Below are positions 1 through 4,759 of a stretch of DNA of 5,252 bases, in pieces. Every line of letters begins with the position of its first letter. The first letter of the stretch is position 1. The stretch lies in assembly GCA_003979335.1 (NCBI GenBank), contig RYWC01000058.1, positions 1 to 5,252 of the forward strand, read 5' to 3'. The stretch is from Clostridia bacterium (lineage in GTDB: Bacteria > Bacillota_A > Clostridia > Christensenellales > Borkfalkiaceae). Below the pieces are notes generated by a model. That model was not told the DNA's origin, made no database searches, and saw only the letters and a list, made by a program, of their open reading frames with translations. Made by a program: the position numbers and the translations under genes.

Positions 1-13
1 CCCGATGTGAGTA

Positions 14-22
14 TGATATAAT
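14..22 (+). promoter_or_regulatory. Extended -10 promoter element of mntP, predicting a leaderless mRNA
   Basis: The sequence TGATATAAT is an exact match to the extended -10 consensus TGnTATAAT. TATAAT ends at 22 and the ATG of mntP begins at 29, leaving 6 nt, so the usual transcription start would fall on or next to the A of the ATG. No Shine-Dalgarno sequence precedes the ATG. The -35 region would lie left of the window and cannot be seen. If this promoter is used there is no room for a leader, and so none for the yybP-ykoY manganese riboswitch that controls mntP in many bacteria. Confidence 0.6.
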
Positions 23-28
23 AATATT

Positions 29-640
29 ATGTTGTGGGGAATAATACTTTCCGTATTTTTATCCGGCGTATCGCTTGCGATGGATGCCTTCGCCGTATCA
101 ATCTGCGACGGAATGGTTTACAGAGATTTAAATAAACGCAAAGCTGTTTTTATGCCTGTTACATTCGGTCTTTTTCAGGCGGTAATGCCGATAATAGGTT
201 TCTATGTCGGAATGGCGTTCAGCCGTATAGACGCTTTCGATACTTACGACCATTGGATAGCTTTTGCGCTTTTGTTTATTATCGGCGGTAAAATGATTTA
301 CGACGGTATAAAGGAGCTTATTGAAAAAGAAAAAGAACTTCAACCGAAAAAGTTTTCCGTAGTCGAAGTTCTCGTTCAGGGAGTTGCAACAAGCATAGAC
401 GCGCTTTTTGTCGGTTTCAGCTTAAATTCTATGCTTTCAGGCGTAGACAATGTTCAGATGTGGGCGTGGATAAGCGTTGTAATTATAGGCGTAACCACAT
501 TTGTTATTTCGCTTATAGGAGTTATTATCGGTAAATCTTTCGGTAAGCTCTTCCGCAAAAAGGCAAGCGTTGCTGAAATTATTGGCGGCGTAGTGCTTAT
601 CGGTATAGGTCTGAAAATACTTATCGAAGGGTTAATCTGA
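29..640 (+). CDS. mntP: MntP-family manganese efflux pump
   Basis: Integral membrane protein of the MntP (DUF204) family, which exports Mn2+ from the cytoplasm and protects against manganese excess. The 203 residues form about six hydrophobic segments in two halves. Each half carries the family signature: SLAMDAFAVSI (residues 15-25, acidic Asp19) and TSIDALFVGFSL (121-132, Asp124). GGKMIYDG (86-93) and a charged cytoplasmic loop (about 95-108) lie between the halves, and a glycine-rich last helix ends the protein. The length is slightly above the usual 185-190 residues. The start at 29 is chosen because it leaves a complete first membrane segment; the next in-frame ATG (Met18) would remove it. 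There is no Shine-Dalgarno site and a promoter -10 lies 6 nt upstream, so the mRNA is probably leaderless. The 3' end overlaps the convergent murG by 20 bp. Family assignment is firm; substrate specificity is inferred from the family. Confidence 0.93.
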   Translation: MLWGIILSVFLSGVSLAMDAFAVSICDGMVYRDLNKRKAVFMPVTFGLFQAVMPIIGFYVGMAFSRIDAFDTYDHWIAFALLFIIGGKMIYDGIKELIEKEKELQPKKFSVVEVLVQGVATSIDALFVGFSLNSMLSGVDNVQMWAWISVVIIGVTTFVISLIGVIIGKSFGKLFRKKASVAEIIGGVVLIGIGLKILIEGLI

Positions 641-1658
641 TTTCCTTTATTATTTTGTCGTTTCCGCACTTGACGCCGCTTGCGTCAAGTTTTTTTTTCA
701 GTTTTCTGTCATTCATTAAGTTGTATATTCCGTCTGTAAGCTTAACGTCGGAAAGTTCTTTTTCACTTAGCACTTTACAAAGACCCAACTCTTTAAAGTA
801 TTCGGCGTTTTCAACCTGGTCGCCGCGGCTTGCTCTGTTTTCAAGTGGAATAAAAAGAGTGGGTATTTTTAAAGCAACCAGTTCGTTTGCGGTGTTTGAG
901 CCGCATCTTGATACCGCGCCGTCCGCGCAAGCATAAACTAACCCCATATCGTTGGTAAATTCCGTTTGTTTGTATCCGTAAATATTGCTCGGAATCAGGT
1001 TGCCCTTACCGCAGATATGCAGTATATTGAAATCCTTACAGACTTTAGGCGCAATCCTGCGAATATGCTCGTTGATTATTTTTGAGCCGCTTCCGCCTCC
1101 GAGAACGACAACGGTAGGCCGCATATCCAACCCGAAGAATTTGCGCGCCTCGGCTTTGTTTTTTCCGAAAAGACCGCTCCGCATAGGCGTTCCCGTACAT
1201 ATTCCGCGTTCAAAACATTTTGCCGCGGAGGGGAATGTGGTCAGTACTTTTACGCACCGTCTGGCAATAAATTTGTTGGCAAGCCCTGCATTAACGTCAG
1301 ATTCGTGCGTGATTACAGGAATGTGCCTTTTTTTTGCGGCAAGCGCAGGGGGTACGCAAGCATAGCCGCCTTTGCAGAATATAAGGTCGGGTTTTACCTG
1401 GTCAAGAATTTTGCCGGCTTCTTTAATACTTTTGAAAAGTTTAAAGGGTAAAGCTAAGTTGCAAAGAATTTTTCCTCGAACCAGCTTTACGGCAGAACAC
1501 TCGTAAAAAGTTACTCCGTTTTGTTTGCAGATATTCTTCTCGATACCGTCGGTACCCATATAATAAGTATCGTATATGTCTGCAACCTGTTCCAAAACCG
1601 CAATATTCGGTATAACGTGTCCGGCGCTTCCACCGCCGCAAAACATAATCTTTTTCAT
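621..1658 (-). CDS. murG: MurG-type UDP-GlcNAc:lipid I GlcNAc transferase
   Basis: GT-B glycosyltransferase (family GT28) that converts lipid I to lipid II by adding GlcNAc from UDP-GlcNAc at the inner face of the membrane, in peptidoglycan synthesis. Visible motifs in order: glycine loop GGGSAGHV (residues 8-15), KGGYACVPP (96-104), HESDVNAGLANK (118-129), second glycine loop GGGSGS (187-192), RCGSNTANEL (251-260), IPTLFIPLE (265-273) and the sugar-nucleotide QxxNA motif at 281-285. The length of 345 residues is normal. The HESD..AGLANK form, instead of HEQN..GLTNK as in E. coli, resembles the second MurG of some Bacillus and clostridial genomes, so this may be a paralogue of a MurG in the cell-division cluster. 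No cell-wall gene is adjacent. The start ATG has no Shine-Dalgarno site. The 3' end overlaps mntP by 20 bp and I see no convincing terminator of its own. Confidence 0.9.
   Translation of the reverse strand: MKKIMFCGGGSAGHVIPNIAVLEQVADIYDTYYMGTDGIEKNICKQNGVTFYECSAVKLVRGKILCNLALPFKLFKSIKEAGKILDQVKPDLIFCKGGYACVPPALAAKKRHIPVITHESDVNAGLANKFIARRCVKVLTTFPSAAKCFERGICTGTPMRSGLFGKNKAEARKFFGLDMRPTVVVLGGGSGSKIINEHIRRIAPKVCKDFNILHICGKGNLIPSNIYGYKQTEFTNDMGLVYACADGAVSRCGSNTANELVALKIPTLFIPLENRASRGDQVENAEYFKELGLCKVLSEKELSDVKLTDGIYNLMNDRKLKKKLDASGVKCGNDKIIKEIRLTLR
668..698 (+). terminator. Intrinsic terminator of mntP, inside murG coding sequence
   Basis: A perfect 9-bp stem, ACTTGACGC (668-676) with GCGTCAAGT (682-690), has a 5-nt loop CGCTT and is followed by a run of nine T (690-698). 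It begins 27 nt after the mntP stop codon and lies wholly within murG, where it encodes residues about 320-331 (KKKLDASGVKC). On the minus strand the hairpin is not followed by a U tract, so it should not stop murG transcription. Confidence 0.85.
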
Positions 1659-1664
1659 AGTAAT

Positions 1665-1696
1665 ATATTATTTATTTTAATGTTCTTTTATGTAAA
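1665..1696 (-). promoter_or_regulatory. Probable murG promoter close to the start codon
   Basis: On the minus strand TTTACA (1691-1696, five of six matches to TTGACA) is followed by the AT-rich sequence AATAATAT. The best -10 readings are AATAAT (1667-1672, 18-bp spacer) or TAATAT (1665-1670, 20-bp spacer). Either would place the transcription start within about two bases of the ATG at 1658. The -10 match is imperfect, so this is weaker than the other promoters in the window. Confidence 0.4.
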
Positions 1697-1716
1697 AGAC
1701 TTATTAAAGGTAAAAT

Positions 1717-1739
1717 AAAAAACGGGCTGTTACGCCCGT
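1717..1739 (-). terminator. Intrinsic terminator of the TetR-type gene, stop codon in its loop
   Basis: On the minus strand ACGGGC (1739-1734) pairs with GCCCGT (1727-1722) around a 6-nt loop (1728-1733), followed by six U (1722-1717; the first is the last paired base) and more U further on. The TAA stop of the regulator (1730-1732) is inside the loop, so the 5' arm is coding sequence for the last residues RRA. Confidence 0.85.
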
Positions 1740-2308
1740 CTGTTTATGGTCAGATTCTCAATAATATAATCGGTGATTTCGCTTACGGTTTTTACAAGCT
1801 TTTCAAGCTGTTTACTGCTTTCGCCTGCGCGCGCCCATTTGACGTAACTGTCCACAATGCCGGAGGAGGCGTAGTTTAAAGGGATGGTAAGCCTGCCTGT
1901 ATCCGTTTCGTGGAAAGCGGAAATAATAGCTTCCTTTGCTTTTTCGCTCAGCATATTTTTAAGCTTTTCAGCAATTTCAACCGATTCGGTTGAAAAAATA
2001 ATATAGTTTTTACTTGTTTCTTCTTTATCGAGAGTTGCTGTAAGATAGGAAAACAAGCTATATATCGAGCCGTATATATCGGTGATGTCAAAGCCGTCAA
2101 GGCATTTTTCTATAACTTTTGCAAATTCTTTGTCGATATCTTCTGCAATAGATTTTACATCCGCGTAGTGCAGGTAGAAAGTCGAACGGTTTATTCCGGC
2201 TTTTTCCGTGATATCGGTCACGGAAAGTTTACCTGCTTCTTTATTTAAAGTAAGCTGCATAAATGCGTTTTTAATTCTTTGTCTTGTTTTTATAATTCTT
2301 TTATCCAT
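1730..2308 (-). CDS. TetR/AcrR-family transcriptional regulator
   Basis: A 192-residue DNA-binding protein. The N-terminal helix-turn-helix covers about residues 10-55, with the TetR signature VTDITEKAGINRSTFYLHYADVKSI (second half of the HTH and the helix after it). A helical ligand-binding/dimer domain follows, of the type seen in clostridial TetR proteins of unknown ligand. The open frame continues upstream to 2380, but I reject that start: a promoter (TTGATT-17-TATAAT) lies at 2339-2367, downstream of it, and the ATG at 2308 begins MDKRIIKTRQRIKNAF, the usual TetR N-terminus. The Shine-Dalgarno site is weak (GGGA about 7 nt upstream). The gene is divergent from the small membrane-protein gene at 2409, which it probably controls along with itself. 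The ligand is unknown. Confidence 0.88.
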   Translation of the reverse strand: MDKRIIKTRQRIKNAFMQLTLNKEAGKLSVTDITEKAGINRSTFYLHYADVKSIAEDIDKEFAKVIEKCLDGFDITDIYGSIYSLFSYLTATLDKEETSKNYIIFSTESVEIAEKLKNMLSEKAKEAIISAFHETDTGRLTIPLNYASSGIVDSYVKWARAGESSKQLEKLVKTVSEITDYIIENLTINRRA

Positions 2309-2338
2309 TCTCAGTTCCCGTAAAATATTACTAATCTG

Positions 2339-2367
2339 ATTATACAGCCTTTTACCGATTAAATCAA
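2339..2367 (-). promoter_or_regulatory. Promoter of the TetR-type gene
   Basis: On the minus strand TTGATT (2367-2362, four of six) and TATAAT (2344-2339, perfect) are separated by 17 bp. The predicted start near 2332 gives a leader of about 24 nt before the ATG at 2308. An 11-bp perfect palindrome, TAATCTGATTA (2332-2342), covers the end of the -10 and the start site and could be an autoregulatory site. Confidence 0.7.
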
Positions 2368-2373
2368 ATAAAC

Positions 2374-2402
2374 TTGACATATTATAGCATCGCGGTTATA
2401 AT
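2374..2402 (+). promoter_or_regulatory. Consensus promoter of the small membrane-protein gene
   Basis: TTGACA (2374-2379) and TATAAT (2397-2402) are both perfect consensus hexamers with the optimal 17-bp spacer. The -35 hexamers of this promoter and of the divergent TetR promoter are only 6 bp apart. The ATG begins 6 nt after the -10, so the transcript should be leaderless. A promoter this close to consensus should be very strong unless repressed. Confidence 0.85.
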
Positions 2403-2403
2403 A
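2380..2403. promoter_or_regulatory. Candidate operator dyad over the spacer and -10
   Basis: Perfect 7-bp arms TATTATA (2380-2386) and TATAATA (2397-2403) flank a 10-bp centre; counting the centre, 9 of 12 pairs are complementary. The dyad starts next to the -35 and covers the -10 of the promoter of the gene at 2409, so a bound protein would block RNA polymerase. The adjacent TetR-type protein is the obvious candidate. The arms are AT-rich and one contains the -10 itself, so chance symmetry is possible. Confidence 0.35.
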
Positions 2404-2408
2404 AAATT

Positions 2409-2750
2409 ATGGATGCAAAGTATATTGTAGTGATTGCATGCGGTTCGCTGTTTCTGCTGTTGTTTTTGGTCTATATAATTCTTTCTGTAAGAAGAAAAAA
2501 AAGAGAAGCCCAAAACAAACAGCGTTTAGAGCAGATGTATTCCGATAAAAATCTTGTAAAAATGGAATATGATTTTGTTGTTTACGATGAGGAGACGGAA
2601 AAACTTGTTGCATCTAAAACGCAGGAAGACGGGCAGATGTCAATAAGCGATATCGACCCGACGGCTATGCCTGTTTCGGATAACGCAGTTTTTCAGAAAG
2701 TGGATACGGAAGGGCTTGAAGAGATTGTGGGCAATTACAAACCCGAATAA
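2409..2750 (+). CDS. Small single-pass membrane protein of unknown function
   Basis: I do not recognise a family for this 113-residue protein. It has a short N-terminus, one hydrophobic segment (residues about 5-27), then a basic stretch RRKKR (28-32) that predicts a cytoplasmic C-terminal domain with the N-terminus outside. The rest is hydrophilic and rich in Asp and Glu, with a possible short helix (33-45) and a low-hydrophobicity tail. There is no signal-peptidase or lipoprotein site, so it should remain anchored. The start is fixed by the promoter: the only upstream signal is a consensus promoter whose -10 lies 6 nt before the ATG, and there is no Shine-Dalgarno site. The gene is divergent from a TetR-type regulator and ends at a shared terminator. 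A target or partner regulated by that protein is a reasonable inference; its activity is unknown. Confidence 0.72.
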   Translation: MDAKYIVVIACGSLFLLLFLVYIILSVRRKKREAQNKQRLEQMYSDKNLVKMEYDFVVYDEETEKLVASKTQEDGQMSISDIDPTAMPVSDNAVFQKVDTEGLEEIVGNYKPE

Positions 2751-2755
2751 AAACC

Positions 2756-2781
2756 AAACGCACGGCATGCCGTGCGTTTTT
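2756..2781. terminator. Probably bidirectional intrinsic terminator
   Basis: A perfect 24-bp palindrome (2756-2779), with GC core ACGCACGGCA/TGCCGTGCGT, lies between two convergent genes, 5 nt after the stop of the plus-strand gene and 6 nt after that of the minus-strand lipoprotein gene. On the plus strand it ends in five T (2777-2781). On the minus strand it is followed by TTTGGTTTTT. It should serve both genes. Confidence 0.85.
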
Positions 2782-2785
2782 AACT

Positions 2786-3208
2786 TTATTTCATTTTAAA
2801 CTTTAAGATAAGGGGAGAGGACATAATATTTTTTGTAATAATAAAACTTCCGTTTTCGATTTTTGTAGTCTCTTTAAACCTTACGCCAAAAATGCCAATC
2901 TCGCCGGTAAATTCCCGTGTGTCGGAAACTTCGTAACTGCCTTCATAAGTTTTCTTTTTCCCGTCTTTAGGTTTGAAGCTTACTTCCATTTTTTCGCCGT
3001 CAAGAAGATTTATAACTATAAAGTCGTATTTTTCAAGCAGGTCTCTTTGCCCGAGCCTTGCTTCCACGCATTCATATTCACCGATATAGGGCTTTGTAAT
3101 GCTTTTCAGCGAAGTGTCTCCGCTTGCCGTCTGTGAGCAAGCCGGAATCAGCGTAAGCACGGTCAATAGACAAAACAATACAGCGCAGATAAAAATTTTT
3201 CTTTTCAT
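2786..3208 (-). CDS. Predicted lipoprotein, beta-rich, unknown function
   Basis: A 140-residue secreted protein with a type II (lipoprotein) signal peptide: basic MKRK, a hydrophobic core to about residue 21, then LIPAC with the lipid-accepting Cys24. The Pro before Ala is a tolerated but less usual lipobox. After cleavage a short Ser/Thr-rich linker leads to a domain of about 100 residues with alternating strand-like segments (YIGEYECVEA, YDFIVINLL, KMEVSFKP, KTYEGSYEV, TGEIGIFGVRF, GSFIITKN). This resembles small lipocalin-like beta domains of clostridial lipoproteins, but no specific family is recognisable. It should be anchored on the outer face of the cytoplasmic membrane. I find no convincing Shine-Dalgarno site or promoter in the 75 bp before it, which is largely filled by the terminator of the upstream gene. 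Expression by read-through or an atypical promoter is possible. Confidence 0.8.
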   Translation of the reverse strand: MKRKIFICAVLFCLLTVLTLIPACSQTASGDTSLKSITKPYIGEYECVEARLGQRDLLEKYDFIVINLLDGEKMEVSFKPKDGKKKTYEGSYEVSDTREFTGEIGIFGVRFKETTKIENGSFIITKNIMSSPLILKFKMK

Positions 3209-3233
3209 ATCCGTATCAGTATGTGCTGATTTT

Positions 3234-3273
3234 AAAAAAATACACCTGCCTTTTTACGGGTAGGTGTATTTTT
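3234..3273 (-). terminator. Intrinsic terminator of the multi-pass membrane gene
   Basis: Arms AATACACCT (3239-3247) and AGGTGTATT (3262-3270) form a 9-bp stem, extended inward by two G-C pairs after one mismatch. On the minus strand it is followed by a U run (3240-3234). It starts 10 bp after the stop codon at 3284. The plus strand also ends in T5, but no plus-strand gene precedes it. Confidence 0.85.
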
Positions 3274-3283
3274 ATTTGTTCTG

Positions 3284-3973
3284 TCAAACGGTAGCCAAAA
3301 GCCGCTTTCTTAAAAGTTTAGGGTTAGAATTCAGTTTATAGAAAAGTTTTACTACACCGTAGAAAGCAACAGCCAACACCAGATAATATACCATAATTAT
3401 CATTACGTTCAGTGGCATACTCTGAAAAATCAAAAGGAACTGAGGTTTTATTATGTAATAAATAAAAGTGATTCCGCGTATTTCCACATCGTAGAATACC
3501 AATGCCCAAGCAAGCATTCCCAAAAGCGCAACCCATATCGAAAGTTTCCCCTTTTCGTCAAAAGTATAGTTTTTGAAAAGGTATAGACCGCACACAAAAA
3601 GATAACCGTGGCAGAAACATCCCGTTAATATATCGGTAACGGAAAAACTTTCATAAACCGTAAATCCGCACGCAGTATAAAATGCAAAATATCCTATTCC
3701 TGCGGCAATGCCGAAAAATGCGCCGACGTTGTAAAGCATTTTTATTCTGAACGACAAAATCAAAGGTATCAGGAAATAACTTATGCAACTTATCTCAACA
3801 GGGATGCAAAGATTTCCTTTTATGTTTTCAAGTATGTAATGGGTAGCTTTGTAGACAAAAATTACTATACTTAAAATTCTTAAAATCAGTTCTTTTTTTC
3901 TCGTCTTTTCTAAAAGTCCGCTTATTAAAATGTAAAGTATAAAACTAACACCGCAAATTACGTTGTAAATCAT
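3284..3973 (-). CDS. Multi-pass membrane protein, possibly YwaF/TMEM164-like
   Basis: A 229-residue protein with about seven hydrophobic segments (roughly residues 3-21, 29-48, 58-75, 80-102, 114-133, 145-165, 190-215) and a basic C-terminus (KLLRKRLLATV). The pattern IPVEISCISYFLIPL (57-71), then a Gly-rich segment GAFFGIAAGIGYF (84-96), then CHG (121-123), recalls the LPLHLC...GLAG...HG layout of the YwaF/TIGR02206 and TMEM164 group. I offer that only as a resemblance; the first motif has Glu where those proteins have His. The open frame extends to 4108, but that start lies inside the preceding gene and before its terminator. The ATG at 3973 has a GGAG site 7 nt upstream and a TATACT -10. 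The 23-bp dyad beside its promoter matches the one at padR, so PadR control is likely. Function unknown. Confidence 0.8.
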   Translation of the reverse strand: MIYNVICGVSFILYILISGLLEKTRKKELILRILSIVIFVYKATHYILENIKGNLCIPVEISCISYFLIPLILSFRIKMLYNVGAFFGIAAGIGYFAFYTACGFTVYESFSVTDILTGCFCHGYLFVCGLYLFKNYTFDEKGKLSIWVALLGMLAWALVFYDVEIRGITFIYYIIKPQFLLIFQSMPLNVMIIMVYYLVLAVAFYGVVKLFYKLNSNPKLLRKRLLATV

Positions 3974-3980
3974 ATTTTTT

Positions 3981-3999
3981 CTCCGATAAATATAGTATA
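3981..3999 (-). promoter_or_regulatory. Ribosome site and -10 of the multi-pass membrane gene
   Basis: On the minus strand CGGAG (GGAG at 3984-3981) lies 7 nt before the ATG at 3973 and fixes the start. TATACT (3999-3994, five of six) would start transcription near 3987, giving a leader of about 14 nt. There is no recognisable -35 at 16-18 bp, so the promoter may be weak or need help. The -10 lies within a 10-bp palindrome, TAGTATACTA (3993-4002). Confidence 0.55.
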
Positions 4000-4021
4000 C
4001 TACTAAATAATATTTAATAGT
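3999..4021. promoter_or_regulatory. Candidate PadR operator, second copy
   Basis: A 23-bp dyad has left arm ACTACT (3999-4004) and right arm AATAGT (4016-4021) around an 11-bp core (4005-4015); 10 of 11 base pairs are complementary. It has the same arm sequence, core length and total length as the dyad over the padR promoter, and 18 of 23 positions are identical. It lies immediately upstream of the -10 of the gene starting at 3973 and after the terminator of the padR operon. Confidence 0.55.
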
Positions 4022-4027
4022 TGCCCT

Positions 4028-4052
4028 AAAAAATATTGCCATCAGGCAACAT
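4028..4052 (-). terminator. Intrinsic terminator of the padR-HAAS operon
   Basis: On the minus strand ATGTTGCC (4052-4045) pairs with GGCAATAT (4040-4033, one G-U pair) around a TGAT loop, followed by U6 (4033-4028; the first is the last paired base). It begins one base after the TGA of the HAAS gene. A second GGCAAC (minus strand, 4025-4020) could pair with the same 5' arm as an alternative, longer-loop structure. Confidence 0.85.
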
Positions 4053-4053
4053 T

Positions 4054-4755
4054 TCAGACAAACCAGTTCCAGATGTGCCAGGGTTCCATACCGCCGGCGG
4101 AAACGCACATCGTTGCATATCCGATAACAAAGAAACTAACAAAAACTGCAAGACCTATCATTGCGGTAAGTTTTAGTATGAAAGCGGCTCTTTTTGAAAG
4201 TTTAGGCTGCATGGATACGGAGGGGTAAGCGTTGCCGTTTACTGTGTTTTTGCACCATCTGAAGTAAGCTTTTCCCCACTGCTTGACGTAAAGTGCAAGA
4301 TAAATACAGCCGATTGCCGAAATAACGCTGAGCCCTAAGCACGCAATGCCGATTATAAAAGAGGGAAGGTAGGGCATAAAAGGTATAAGCCCTGCAATGT
4401 TTAAGGTTGTAATCAGGCAGAATCCCGTAGTAAGACCTACCAATGCAAATGCGCCGAGAACTGCGACCGAACCCCACATAAAGGCATATATCAAAGCAAA
4501 AACTACTGAAAGTGCAGAAACGCCTGTTATTTTAGCTCCGCGTTCGAATTTGTTTATCTGTTTAGGAGTTTCGGCATATTCTCTTGCTATAATTTCCGGC
4601 GAAGCCAATTTTTTAACTATTTCTTCCTCGGTTTTGCCTTCTTCAACTTTAAATTCAAAGTGTTCTTCATAATCAGCGATGATTTCGTCTATATCGCTTA
4701 CATTGTTTAATTTAAGCTCTTTTCTCAATTGTTCTAAAAAGTTTTCCTTAGTCAT
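4054..4755 (-). CDS. HAAS/DUF1700 domain membrane protein
   Basis: A 233-residue protein. Residues 1-63 form the HAAS (DUF1700-type) domain: MTKENFLEQLRKEL, then the typical DIDEIIADYEEHF, the G-x-x-E-E-E-I-V segment (40-47) and the ASPEIIAREYAE end (51-62). A membrane part with about four segments follows (roughly 74-96, 98-120, 132-157, 190-214), with a basic loop (158-189) before the last. Proteins of this kind are typically encoded next to a small PadR regulator and are thought to pass an envelope signal to it; the mechanism is not settled. Here padR ends 4 nt upstream. The ribosome site AAAGGAG (4765-4771) covers the last codons of padR, 9 nt from the ATG, so translation is probably coupled. 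Transcription comes from the padR promoter and ends at 4028-4052. A DUF4097 adhesin-like gene, often found with such pairs, is absent. Confidence 0.9.
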   Translation of the reverse strand: MTKENFLEQLRKELKLNNVSDIDEIIADYEEHFEFKVEEGKTEEEIVKKLASPEIIAREYAETPKQINKFERGAKITGVSALSVVFALIYAFMWGSVAVLGAFALVGLTTGFCLITTLNIAGLIPFMPYLPSFIIGIACLGLSVISAIGCIYLALYVKQWGKAYFRWCKNTVNGNAYPSVSMQPKLSKRAAFILKLTAMIGLAVFVSFFVIGYATMCVSAGGMEPWHIWNWFV

Positions 4756-4759
4756 AAAA

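Noticed and set aside
563..573. Small hairpin GCAA-GCG-TTGC inside mntP as a murG terminator
   Set aside because: Only four pairs with a 3-nt loop; the short T run that follows on the minus strand is not enough to support it.
655..1365. Plus-strand open frames opposite murG (655-936 and 985-1365)
   Set aside because: They are antisense to a gene with clear MurG motifs, have low-complexity Ser/Phe-rich or Pro-rich translations and no ribosome sites.
2309..2380. N-terminal extension of the TetR-type protein to an ATG at 2380
   Set aside because: A TTGATT-17-TATAAT promoter for the gene lies within this stretch, and the shorter protein has the normal TetR N-terminus and length.
3282..3287. TTGACA on the minus strand as a -35 for the lipoprotein gene
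   Set aside because: No -10-like sequence occurs 15-19 bp downstream, and the hexamer overlaps the stop codon of the upstream gene.
3345..3365. ACTAC-acc-GTAG inverted repeat as a third PadR site
   Set aside because: It lies inside coding sequence with a 3-bp centre instead of the 11-bp core shared by the two promoter dyads.
3974..4108. N-terminal extension of the multi-pass membrane protein to 4108
   Set aside because: It would start inside the HAAS gene and cross its terminator. The ATG at 3973 has a Shine-Dalgarno site and starts the first hydrophobic segment.
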